A stretch of 19,757 bases of DNA from an uncultured Eubacterium sp. (GTDB lineage Bacteria > Bacillota > Clostridia > Oscillospirales > Acutalibacteraceae). This document shows positions 5,704-13,247 of this stretch, in pieces. The notes beneath the pieces are model-generated. The model worked only from the letters and a program-made list of their open reading frames with translations, was not told where the DNA came from and did not search any database. Location: assembly GCA_910577215.1 (NCBI GenBank), contig CAJTMQ010000002.1, forward strand, positions 47,244-67,000. Direction: 5' to 3'. Position 1 is the first letter of the stretch. Each line of letters begins with the position of its first letter. A program made the translations under genes and the position numbers.

Positions 5704-8499
5704 TTATTCACCTATTTCATTAATAACTGCTGCACAATGTGCACAAAGCTCCGGATGCTCGCTGCTTTCACCAACAGTTGTTGAGAATTTCCAGCAGCGT
5801 TCACACTTTTCACCGTCTGCATTTGAAACCGAAACAGTAAGACCTTCAACCTCGCCTGCAAAAGCCTGTGCTTCATTTACAACCTCAACGGCAGAGGTAA
5901 TAAAGATTTCAGGAAGTTCTGCTTCTGTTGCTTTAAGAAAATCATAAAGTTCACCGCCTGCACCGAGTGTAACCTTAGCTTCAAGTGATTTACCGATTTT
6001 CTTTTCATTTCTTGCAAGTTCAAGTGCCTTTTGAACATCAACACGTACTGAATGTATCTTTTCCCATTTTTGCATAAATGCTTCATCTGTTTCAATAAAA
6101 TCTGCATTGGGAATTTCATTGAACAGCGGTGATTCCGTATTCTTTGATTTATCGTGAGGCATAAACTGCCAAATTTCATCAGCAGTAAATGCAAGAATAG
6201 GCGTTAAAAGAAGTGTTAACGCATCAAGTATTTTATAAAGAACAGTCTGTGCCGCACGGCGTGTTGCAGATGCAGGAACAGAAGTATAAAGTCTGTCCTT
6301 CAGAACATCAAAATAGAAATTACTCATATCAACAACACAGAAGTTATGGATTGAATGTGCTGCTGTATGATATTCATAAACCTCATAACCGCCGCGTGCG
6401 GTTGTGATAACCTCATCAAGCTTCATCAGTGCATATTTATCAAGTTCTTCAAGCTTATCGTTTTCAACCATATCTGTATCCGGATTGAAATCATAAAGAT
6501 TACCAAGGCAGAAACGTGCTGTATTTCTGATTTTTCTGTAATTATCTGAAAGCTGCTTTAAGATTTCGGGGCTGATACGAATATCTGCGTGATAATCTGA
6601 GGAAGCAACCCAAAGGCGAAGAATATCTGCGCCGTATTTATCAATAATATCCTGCGGATCAATACCGTTGCCAAGAGATTTAGACATTTTCTTGCCCTCT
6701 CCGTCAACAGTCCAGCCGTGCGTAACAATCTGCTTGAACGGTGCTTCACCGCCTCCGGCAACTGAGGTAAGAAGTGAGGATTGGAACCAGCCTCTGTACT
6801 GATCTGCACCCTCAAGATAAACATCTGCAGGCTTTTTAAGATAATCTCTCTTTTCGCATACTGCTTTATGCGTTGAGCCTGAATCAAACCAAACATCCAT
6901 AATGTCTGTTTCTTTTTCAAAGCCCTTAGCTTCACCGCAGTGCGGACACTTAAAGCCTTCAGGAAGGAAATATTCGGCATCGTGTGCATACCATGCGTCT
7001 GAGCCCTCCTGACCGAAAATTTCAGACACCTTCATCATTACATCATTATCAATAATTTCTTTACCGCAATCCTTGCAGTAAACAACAGGAATAGGAACAC
7101 CCCATTTTCTCTGACGTGAGATACACCAATCGGCACGTTCCTTAATCATGGACTGAAGTCTGTCCTTGCCCCATTCGGGGAACCACTTAACATCCTCCGA
7201 TGCTTTAACTGCAGCATCCTTGAAATCATCAACGGAACAGAACCACTGGGATGTTGCACGGAAAATAACAGGCTTATGACATCTCCAGCAATGCGGATAC
7301 TGGTGAATAATTTTCTGCAGTGCAAACAGATTGCCTGTTTTTTCAAGATGCTCTGCAATAGGCTTGTTTGCATCCTCTGTGGAAAGACCTGCAAACTGAC
7401 CTGCTTCTTCTGTTAAATGGCCTGTTGCATCAACAGGAACAATAACAGGAATTTCAGGATAGTTTTTACATACAACAAAATCTTCCACACCGTGACCCGG
7501 TGCAGTGTGAACGCAGCCGGTACCACTTTCAAGCGTTACGTGATCACCTACAATAACAAGAGATGTACGGTCAATAAACGGATGACGGCATTTCATATAT
7601 TCAAGCTCTGAGCCCTTGATGATGCCGCAGGTTTCGTAATCTGCTTCACCTCTTGCCTCCATAGCAGATGAAACAAGATCTGTTGCCATAACATAATACT
7701 CTTCACCGCTTTTAACAAGTGAATATTCAAAATCAGGGCCAACACATATAGCAACATTTGCAGGGAGTGTCCATGTAGTTGTTGTCCAGATAACAAAATA
7801 TGTTTTTGAAAGGTCTGCTCCCATTGCAGAAAGCTTGCCGTTATCATCCGTAACATTGAATTTAACATAAATTGAGTGACATGGATCTTCTCCGTATTCA
7901 ATTTCTGCTTCCGCAAGGGCAGTGTTACAATCTGCACACCAATAAACAGGCTTTAAACCTTTATAGATATAGCCCTTTGATGCCATAGATGCAAAAACCT
8001 TAATCTGTTCCTCTTCAAAGTCTTTTGTAAGCGTAATATAAGGATTATCCCATTCACCTATTGCACCCAAACGCTTGAAGCCTTCACGCTGCAAATCAAC
8101 AAAGCCAAGTGCTGTTTCACGGCAGATTTTGCGAAGTTCCAAATCAGATATATTGGTTTCAGCAGAAATATTTGCCGCCTTTCTTGCTTTAAGTTCTGTC
8201 GGCAGACCGTGCGTATCCCAACCGGGAACATAAGGTGATTTAAAACCGGTCATATTCTTATATCTTACAATAAAATCCTTAAGGGTTTTATTCAGAGCGT
8301 GACCGATATGAATCGGTCCGTTTGCATACGGAGGTCCGTCATGAAGCACAAACAGCGGCTTGCCCTCATTAAGCTCCATAAGCTGCTTATACTGATCATG
8401 CTCATACCATTTTTTGAGAATTTCAGGCTCACGCTGAGGCAGAGAGGCCCTCATCGGAAAGTCTGTTTTCATCATGTTTAAAGTATCTTTATAGTCCAT
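5704..8499 (-). CDS. ileS: Isoleucyl-tRNA synthetase
   Basis: This 931-residue class I aminoacyl-tRNA synthetase charges tRNA-Ile. The ATP-binding HIGH motif is at residues 64-67 (PYANGPIHIGH) and KMSKS at 604-608. Between them lies the editing (CP1) domain, with TWTLPANVAI and GTGCVHTAPGHGVEDF, which hydrolyses mischarged valine. The C-terminal zinc finger is present as CERCWKF followed by ELCAHC, the bacterial type. Length and domain order are normal. AAGGAG 8 bases before the ATG supports the start. The gene follows divIVA by 40 bp, with no room for a T-box leader, so isoleucine control of the kind seen for many Firmicutes ileS genes is not visible here. A hairpin follows its stop codon. 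Confidence 0.98.
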   Translation of the reverse strand: MDYKDTLNMMKTDFPMRASLPQREPEILKKWYEHDQYKQLMELNEGKPLFVLHDGPPYANGPIHIGHALNKTLKDFIVRYKNMTGFKSPYVPGWDTHGLPTELKARKAANISAETNISDLELRKICRETALGFVDLQREGFKRLGAIGEWDNPYITLTKDFEEEQIKVFASMASKGYIYKGLKPVYWCADCNTALAEAEIEYGEDPCHSIYVKFNVTDDNGKLSAMGADLSKTYFVIWTTTTWTLPANVAICVGPDFEYSLVKSGEEYYVMATDLVSSAMEARGEADYETCGIIKGSELEYMKCRHPFIDRTSLVIVGDHVTLESGTGCVHTAPGHGVEDFVVCKNYPEIPVIVPVDATGHLTEEAGQFAGLSTEDANKPIAEHLEKTGNLFALQKIIHQYPHCWRCHKPVIFRATSQWFCSVDDFKDAAVKASEDVKWFPEWGKDRLQSMIKERADWCISRQRKWGVPIPVVYCKDCGKEIIDNDVMMKVSEIFGQEGSDAWYAHDAEYFLPEGFKCPHCGEAKGFEKETDIMDVWFDSGSTHKAVCEKRDYLKKPADVYLEGADQYRGWFQSSLLTSVAGGGEAPFKQIVTHGWTVDGEGKKMSKSLGNGIDPQDIIDKYGADILRLWVASSDYHADIRISPEILKQLSDNYRKIRNTARFCLGNLYDFNPDTDMVENDKLEELDKYALMKLDEVITTARGGYEVYEYHTAAHSIHNFCVVDMSNFYFDVLKDRLYTSVPASATRRAAQTVLYKILDALTLLLTPILAFTADEIWQFMPHDKSKNTESPLFNEIPNADFIETDEAFMQKWEKIHSVRVDVQKALELARNEKKIGKSLEAKVTLGAGGELYDFLKATEAELPEIFITSAVEVVNEAQAFAGEVEGLTVSVSNADGEKCERCWKFSTTVGESSEHPELCAHCAAVINEIGE

Positions 8500-8539
8500 T
8501 ATAGAATCTCCTTCGTGCCGGATTTATTCCGACATAGAA

Positions 8540-9853
8540 TTAATTGTGTTTTTTATCTTTTTTCTTTTTGAAAAAACCGCGGAATTTTAAATCTTCATCT
8601 TCCTCTTCATAATCATCGGGAGGAATAAGACTGATCTTTTCATTTGTTCTGCCTTCCTGCTTAACATTAAAGAAGGTTTCAAACGGCAGTTCTTCTCCGT
8701 GCTCAGCTTCCTTTGCAGGCTCCATTTCAGGCTCTTCCGTAATTTCGGTTACGTGATGACCCTCAATAGGTGTAATTTCATCATTACTGAAAGCATTTAT
8801 AGCAGAATTAATGTCAACATCTATCATAGAAGCTTTATTCTCTTCAGGTTCAATTTCCTTTATATCTTCAATATTTTCTGCATTTTTAACCTCAATTTTA
8901 GTTGGCTGTGCAGCTTCTTCTTTATCGGCATCTTCTATCTCTTCGGATTCTTCTGCAGCCGATTCTTCATTTAACGGAACATTCTCTGTTTCTTCTGCCG
9001 CTTCTGCCTTTTCAGCAGATTCAGCAGTTTCTTCCTGTTCTTCGGTATGCTCTTCTGTTTCAGCCTCTGTATTTTCTTCAGCAGCATCAGGTTCTTCAAT
9101 TATATCATCAGCTTCTGCCTCCAAGGCTTCAGCCTTTTTGTCAATATCACTCAAATCATTTTCAATAGCCTCAAGCTCTTTTTCTGCTGCCGCCTTTGCA
9201 GAATCCGCAGGTGCAGACATCATTTCATTAAGCTTATTAAGCTGTGCTTCATAAAGAGAAACAAGACTTGCTTTAAACGCATCTGATTCCTCCTTGAGTT
9301 TGGACACAAGCTTTTCGTGATATTCCTTTTCTTCCTTAGCCTTTGTAATAAGCTCCTGTGAAGCAGTTTTGGTATGACTAAGCATATCGTTAACAGCTGC
9401 TTTCGCATTGCCTAATATACTGCTTGCCTTTTTCTCCGCTTCAGTAGCAATCTCATTTGCTGCCTCAGTTTTCTCTTTGGTAAGATTTGCCACATAGTCA
9501 CGTGCTGACGAAAGAATTTTTTCTGCCTCAGCCTTTGCATCTGAAACTGTTTTTTCTGCCTTTTCCGTGCTTTCAGAAACAATTTTATCAGCACTTTCTT
9601 TAGCAGCCTTTGAAACCTCACTTGCAGTTTTCTGAGCAGTAATGAGTACTTCTTTAATGGAATCCTCCTGCTCCCTGTATTCAACAATCTTTGTAGCAAG
9701 AATTTCCATTTTCCTGTAAAGCTCTTTATTTTCTGCATAAATTGCAGAATATGAATCTGCTATTTCATTAAGAAATGCATTTGTTTCATCAATATCATAG
9801 CCGTGAGCAGCTGTTGATAATTCCTTTTCTTTTATCTGATTCGGTGTAATCAT
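8540..9853 (-). CDS. divIVA: DivIVA-domain protein with long acidic tail
   Basis: DivIVA proteins are coiled-coil scaffolds that bind negatively curved membrane at poles and septa. Residues 1-60 hold the lipid-binding and first coiled-coil region (TPNQIKEKEL, HGYDIDETNAFLNEIADSY). Residues about 60-235 are a long heptad-rich coiled coil with many Ala, Lys and Glu. From about 240 to 400 the chain is strongly acidic and low-complexity, and it ends in a basic FFKKKKDKKHN. At 437 residues it is more than twice the length of Bacillus subtilis DivIVA (164). I chose the ATG at 9853 because GGAGGGG precedes it; the frame extends five codons upstream to a TTG that overlaps this site. It sits between sepF (20 bp away) and ileS, the usual Firmicutes position. 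Confidence 0.92.
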   Translation of the reverse strand: MITPNQIKEKELSTAAHGYDIDETNAFLNEIADSYSAIYAENKELYRKMEILATKIVEYREQEDSIKEVLITAQKTASEVSKAAKESADKIVSESTEKAEKTVSDAKAEAEKILSSARDYVANLTKEKTEAANEIATEAEKKASSILGNAKAAVNDMLSHTKTASQELITKAKEEKEYHEKLVSKLKEESDAFKASLVSLYEAQLNKLNEMMSAPADSAKAAAEKELEAIENDLSDIDKKAEALEAEADDIIEEPDAAEENTEAETEEHTEEQEETAESAEKAEAAEETENVPLNEESAAEESEEIEDADKEEAAQPTKIEVKNAENIEDIKEIEPEENKASMIDVDINSAINAFSNDEITPIEGHHVTEITEEPEMEPAKEAEHGEELPFETFFNVKQEGRTNEKISLIPPDDYEEEDEDLKFRGFFKKKKDKKHN

Positions 9854-9873
9854 ATTCTTCCCCTCCAAAAATA

Positions 9874-10368
9874 TTACATAAACATTCCGTTGTGTTCAAG
9901 CTCGTCAAGAATGTCATCACCAAGCACATCAACATTATAAGGAGTTATAATATATGTACTGTTTGCAACTCTTTTAATTGAGCCCTCATCTGCATAGGCA
10001 ACACCACTTAAAAAATCAAGCAATCGTCTTGCAATATCACGGTTTGTTGATTCAAGATTAAGCACAACTGTACGCTTTGCCTTTAAATTATCTGCAATGC
10101 TCGGTGCTTCACTGAATTGTTCAGGCTTAACTAAAACAACCTGCACCTGTGCTGTTGTGTGGATATTCATAACCTTATCAGAAGCAGTACGCGAACGATG
10201 AGTACGCTCGGTTTTTTCCTCCCTCGGGGCCTTCACACTGCGTGTGGACCTGCTGGTCTTTGGGGCATACGGCATTTCAAAATCAGAAGAATTATCTTCA
10301 TAAAAATCATCAAAATCGTCTTCGGATCTTTCTTTGAAAATATCAGTAAACTTATCCATGAATCCCAT
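9874..10368 (-). CDS. sepF: Cell division protein SepF
   Basis: SepF binds FtsZ and the membrane and aligns FtsZ filaments at the septum. The 164-residue product starts with the amphipathic membrane-binding helix typical of the family (MGFMDKFTDIF), followed by an acidic and then basic disordered linker (about 15-68). The conserved SepF domain (about 72-158) includes VQVVLVKPEQFSEAPSIAD, KRTVVLNLE, RRLLDFLSGVAYADEG, and a closing IITPYNVDV. GGAGG 8 bases before the ATG supports the start. It follows yggS by 12 bp and precedes divIVA by 20 bp. The ylmG and ylmH genes that lie between sepF and divIVA in Bacillus are absent here. Confidence 0.95.
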   Translation of the reverse strand: MGFMDKFTDIFKERSEDDFDDFYEDNSSDFEMPYAPKTSRSTRSVKAPREEKTERTHRSRTASDKVMNIHTTAQVQVVLVKPEQFSEAPSIADNLKAKRTVVLNLESTNRDIARRLLDFLSGVAYADEGSIKRVANSTYIITPYNVDVLGDDILDELEHNGMFM

Positions 10369-10380
10369 AATATATCCTCC

Positions 10381-11112
10381 TTAAAAATATTTTCTTTCGC
10401 CAAAGATGGCAGAACCAACCCTGACTATATTTGAGCCTTCGGCAACGGCAGCTTCAAAATCACCGCTCATTCCCATAGACAGAATTTCCATATTTACATT
10501 ATGTATTTTTTTATCTTTAATGTCAATGAAATATTGCCTCATTTGTGCAAAATAACGGCGTGCCTCATCCTCATCACCGCAAATCGGCGGAATGGTCATC
10601 AATCCTCTTATTCTGATACCGTCAAGCTCAGATATTTCGCAAAGCGTATCTTCCAGTGCTTCAATAAAAATTCCGCTTTTGCTTTCCTCTTTTCCGATAT
10701 TAACTTCTGCCAGACAGTTTGTAACAATACCTTTGGCTACGGAAACTTTGGAAATTTCTTTGGCAAGCTTTAATGATGAAACAGATTCTATCATATCAAC
10801 CTCGCCTACAATCTGCCGAACCTTATTTGTCTGAAGATGACCAATGAGATGACGTTCAACTCCGTTCAAATTCAGTTCATCTCTTTTACCCAGATATTCC
10901 TGAACCCTGTTTTCACCTATAAGATCAGCACCAAGTTCAAGTGCCTTGTTTATGTACACAGGCTCAACCGTTTTGGTCACACACATAAGGCGAACATCCT
11001 TTTCATCTCTGCCTGCCTTAACAGCACTTTCCCTGACACTGTTAAGTACTCTTTTATAATTTTCTTCAACTGATTTCAGCCTGCTTTCATCAAGCAAAAA
11101 CTTTTCCGTCAT
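10381..11112 (-). CDS. yggS: YggS/PLPBP-family pyridoxal phosphate homeostasis protein
   Basis: The 243-residue product belongs to the single-domain, alanine-racemase-fold PLP-binding proteins (YggS in E. coli, YlmE in Bacillus, PLPBP in humans) that help maintain vitamin B6 and amino-acid balance without known enzymatic activity. The PLP lysine is K47 in LMCVTKTV. Also visible are IGENRVQEY, HLIGHLQTNK, LAEVNIGKEESKSG, IRGLMTIPP, and the C-terminal LSMGMSGDFEAAVAEGSNIVR split over the phosphate-binding region. I chose the second ATG (11112) because GGAAGGG is 6 bases ahead of it and abuts the first ATG (11118). The gene overlaps the end of the HlyD-like gene by 23 bp and precedes sepF, as ylmE does in Bacillus. 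Confidence 0.95.
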   Translation of the reverse strand: MTEKFLLDESRLKSVEENYKRVLNSVRESAVKAGRDEKDVRLMCVTKTVEPVYINKALELGADLIGENRVQEYLGKRDELNLNGVERHLIGHLQTNKVRQIVGEVDMIESVSSLKLAKEISKVSVAKGIVTNCLAEVNIGKEESKSGIFIEALEDTLCEISELDGIRIRGLMTIPPICGDEDEARRYFAQMRQYFIDIKDKKIHNVNMEILSMGMSGDFEAAVAEGSNIVRVGSAIFGERKYF

Positions 11113-12337
11113 AAACATCCCTTCCGCGAATTATAATTCTGTCATACAGTTTAATGCCGTTGCTTACATCGGGATCATCATAGCTGAGAACAACATAATC
11201 CTCTCCCGTATATAAAATATCTGCCTTTCTCCACTTTGCAATGTTTGACACCAGTGCATAAACACCCTTTTCACCGTTAATATCATGAACTGCCGAGGAA
11301 TTCACAATAATACCCGTATGGGATTTTACTCTGATTTCAATATCCTCAAGGCGCATGGAAGAAAGACTGTTATCCATTTCATTGCAGGCTAAAACAAGAA
11401 GGGTCTGATTATCCGTTAATGAAACCTCCGCGCCCTTTATAACCGTACATTTTAATTCCTGATCTGTTGATTTTATTACAACCTGAGTATTGTAGCCATC
11501 CTCAAGACCGTCCACATCCTCAGCGTTAACAACACAGCAAAGATACCATACAAAGCTGCTGATTATCTTACCGCCGTTTTGTGTTGTTCCCTTTGATGAA
11601 ACTGCCTGCATAAGATATTCATTAAAGGTGTTTACATCCATATCCTTCACCTTGGAATAATCAAATGCACCCTCGCAGCCATCTGTATATTTTGAATAAT
11701 ATCCTGCTGTATCAGCCGTTACATACCCTGTTGGCTTGCAGGTGGAAATATCAAGTGCACTGATTTTATTTTCAAGCTCTGTTAATGATGAAGAAAAATC
11801 TATCGGCTCTCCTACAAGAATGGATCGTTTTGTAAGATTATCATTTACATCAAGGGAATAATCCTTAGCCCCCTCAATATCCGAATATGCAGCACAGCGT
11901 ACATAATTGTTTATATCGGATACAATACTGTTTTCAAGCACATCAATATCCGAAACGCTGCCAACAGCAGTGTTTTCCATATCTGTATAATGACGGCGCA
12001 GTTCATCCAGCTCAATATAATTTGAATATCTCTGTGCACTCTCTTCCGATGCAAACATCATAGATATTTGACCGCCGCTGTTCACCTTTTCACCATCCGA
12101 AACAGCAGCAATGGTAATTCCGCTGCCGGCACTGACCGTGTGCTCATCTCTGATAAACAATGCTCTTGTATCAATTGTTTCATAAACAGTTGATGCCAAT
12201 GCTTCCTGAGTTTGGAGTCTTACATTCAAAACACCGTAGCATTCAACTATAACAAAAGCAACAATTACAAAAACAATTACCGCTATTAAAATACCTTGCT
12301 TAGATCCTTTTAAAGAATTTTTGTTATTTTTATTCAT
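11090..12337 (-). CDS. HlyD-like bitopic membrane protein of the division cluster
   Basis: This 415-residue protein has a short basic cytoplasmic N-terminus, one transmembrane helix (about residues 14-36) and a large extracytoplasmic part. Residues about 58-92 look like half of a barrel-sandwich (lipoyl-like) domain: VSAGSGITIAAVSDGEKVNSG is the kind of turn seen in HlyD adaptors. A helical region follows (about 95-215), and the C-terminal 100 residues (KSHTGIIVNSSAVHDINGEKGVYAL and onwards, ending VSNGIKLYDRIIIRG) resemble the beta domain of membrane-fusion proteins. No ABC or MFS transporter is encoded nearby, so a transport role is not supported by context. Placement just before yggS-sepF-divIVA hints at an envelope or division role; that is inference. 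It overlaps miaA by 8 bp. AAGGA lies 11 bases from the ATG, somewhat far. Confidence 0.72.
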   Translation of the reverse strand: MNKNNKNSLKGSKQGILIAVIVFVIVAFVIVECYGVLNVRLQTQEALASTVYETIDTRALFIRDEHTVSAGSGITIAAVSDGEKVNSGGQISMMFASEESAQRYSNYIELDELRRHYTDMENTAVGSVSDIDVLENSIVSDINNYVRCAAYSDIEGAKDYSLDVNDNLTKRSILVGEPIDFSSSLTELENKISALDISTCKPTGYVTADTAGYYSKYTDGCEGAFDYSKVKDMDVNTFNEYLMQAVSSKGTTQNGGKIISSFVWYLCCVVNAEDVDGLEDGYNTQVVIKSTDQELKCTVIKGAEVSLTDNQTLLVLACNEMDNSLSSMRLEDIEIRVKSHTGIIVNSSAVHDINGEKGVYALVSNIAKWRKADILYTGEDYVVLSYDDPDVSNGIKLYDRIIIRGRDVYDGKVFA

Positions 12338-13247
12338 TGATTAAAAAATCCTTACTTTTATTCACTGCGGAAGAAAAAATATCTCCTTCATCGGCATAAA
12401 GCCAAACCGCATTTTCTCTTTTTTTAAACCACGTAATCTGCCTTTTGGCATAATGGCGTGTTTCTTTTTTCAGATTATCCAGTGCTTCCTCAAGGCTGAT
12501 TTCGCCGTTGAAATACGGCTTCAGTTCCTTATGCCCTATTGCCTGTGCAGAAGTTTTTGCATTTTTATCAAGGCAATGCCTTGCCTCTTCAACAAGACCG
12601 TTTTCTGCCATAATATCTACACGGCGGTTAATTCTTTCATAAAGTGTAGCTCTGTTTCTAAAACCGATTACAAAATAGAGCACATCATAAGGCGTTTCCT
12701 CAAGCCTTGAAGCTTCATTCTGCATACTTTTTGTTTTGCCCGTTGCGTAATATATTTCAAGAGCCCTTACAACTCTTTTTTTATTATTTTTATGTATGTC
12801 CCTTGCAGCTTCTGCATCTATTTCGGAAAGCTCATCATAGAGTTCCTCAACATCTTTCGCCATAAGCCTTTCGCGAAGCTCAAGATCAATATCTGCATCA
12901 GTAAATTTTATATGATCAACAAAGCTGTTGATAAAAAGCCCTGTGCCGCCTACAATAACAGGCACCTTATTTCTGCCTGCAATATCTTCTGCTGCATTTT
13001 TTGCCAGCCTGCAGAAATCAGAAACGGAAAAGCTTTCATCTCTGTTTAAAATCTCAACAAGGTGATGCGGCACTTCTGATTGCTCCTGCACGGTGGGTGC
13101 TGCTGTTGCAATGCTCATCCCCTTATAAACCTGCATAGAATCGGCAGATATTATTTCACCGCCAACAGCCTTTGCAATTTCAATTCCAAGACCTGTTTTT
13201 CCGCTCGCGGTGGGACCTGCAACCACAATAAGCTTCGTTTTCATCAT
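12330..13247 (-). CDS. miaA: tRNA dimethylallyltransferase
   Basis: MiaA transfers a dimethylallyl group to N6 of A37 in tRNAs reading UNN codons, giving i6A, the substrate of MiaB. The 305-residue product has the P-loop GPTASGKT at residues 11-18, the ISADSMQVYKGM segment with the catalytic Asp, VPHHLVEIL, the VPVIVGGTGLF motif, and the C-terminal SAQAIGHKEL, ETRHYAKRQITWFKK tRNA-contact regions. Length is normal. Its start overlaps the mutL stop in an ATGA junction, preceded by GGAAGA; the second codon is also ATG and could be used. The end overlaps the HlyD-like gene by 8 bp. The mutL-miaA pairing is widespread in bacteria. Confidence 0.97.
   Translation of the reverse strand: MMKTKLIVVAGPTASGKTGLGIEIAKAVGGEIISADSMQVYKGMSIATAAPTVQEQSEVPHHLVEILNRDESFSVSDFCRLAKNAAEDIAGRNKVPVIVGGTGLFINSFVDHIKFTDADIDLELRERLMAKDVEELYDELSEIDAEAARDIHKNNKKRVVRALEIYYATGKTKSMQNEASRLEETPYDVLYFVIGFRNRATLYERINRRVDIMAENGLVEEARHCLDKNAKTSAQAIGHKELKPYFNGEISLEEALDNLKKETRHYAKRQITWFKKRENAVWLYADEGDIFSSAVNKSKDFLINE

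Noticed and set aside
6558..6989. Minus-strand 143-residue open frame within ileS
   Set aside because: It is a shadow frame inside a full-length, well-conserved IleS; no domain or start signal is recognisable.
8517..8533. Small hairpin between divIVA and ileS
   Set aside because: The stem is 6 bp including a G-T pair and has no T tract, so it is neither a terminator nor a T-box; it is mentioned only as gap content.
8811..9254. Plus-strand 147-residue Ser/Ala-rich open frame
   Set aside because: It is the antisense of the low-complexity Glu/Ala codons of divIVA; the Ser-rich composition follows from GAA/GCA codons read backwards, and no ribosome binding site or family is seen.
9412..9738. 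Minus-strand Lys/Arg/Gln-rich 108-residue open frame
   Set aside because: It is an out-of-frame reading of the divIVA coiled-coil region, with compositional bias caused by that repeat-like sequence.
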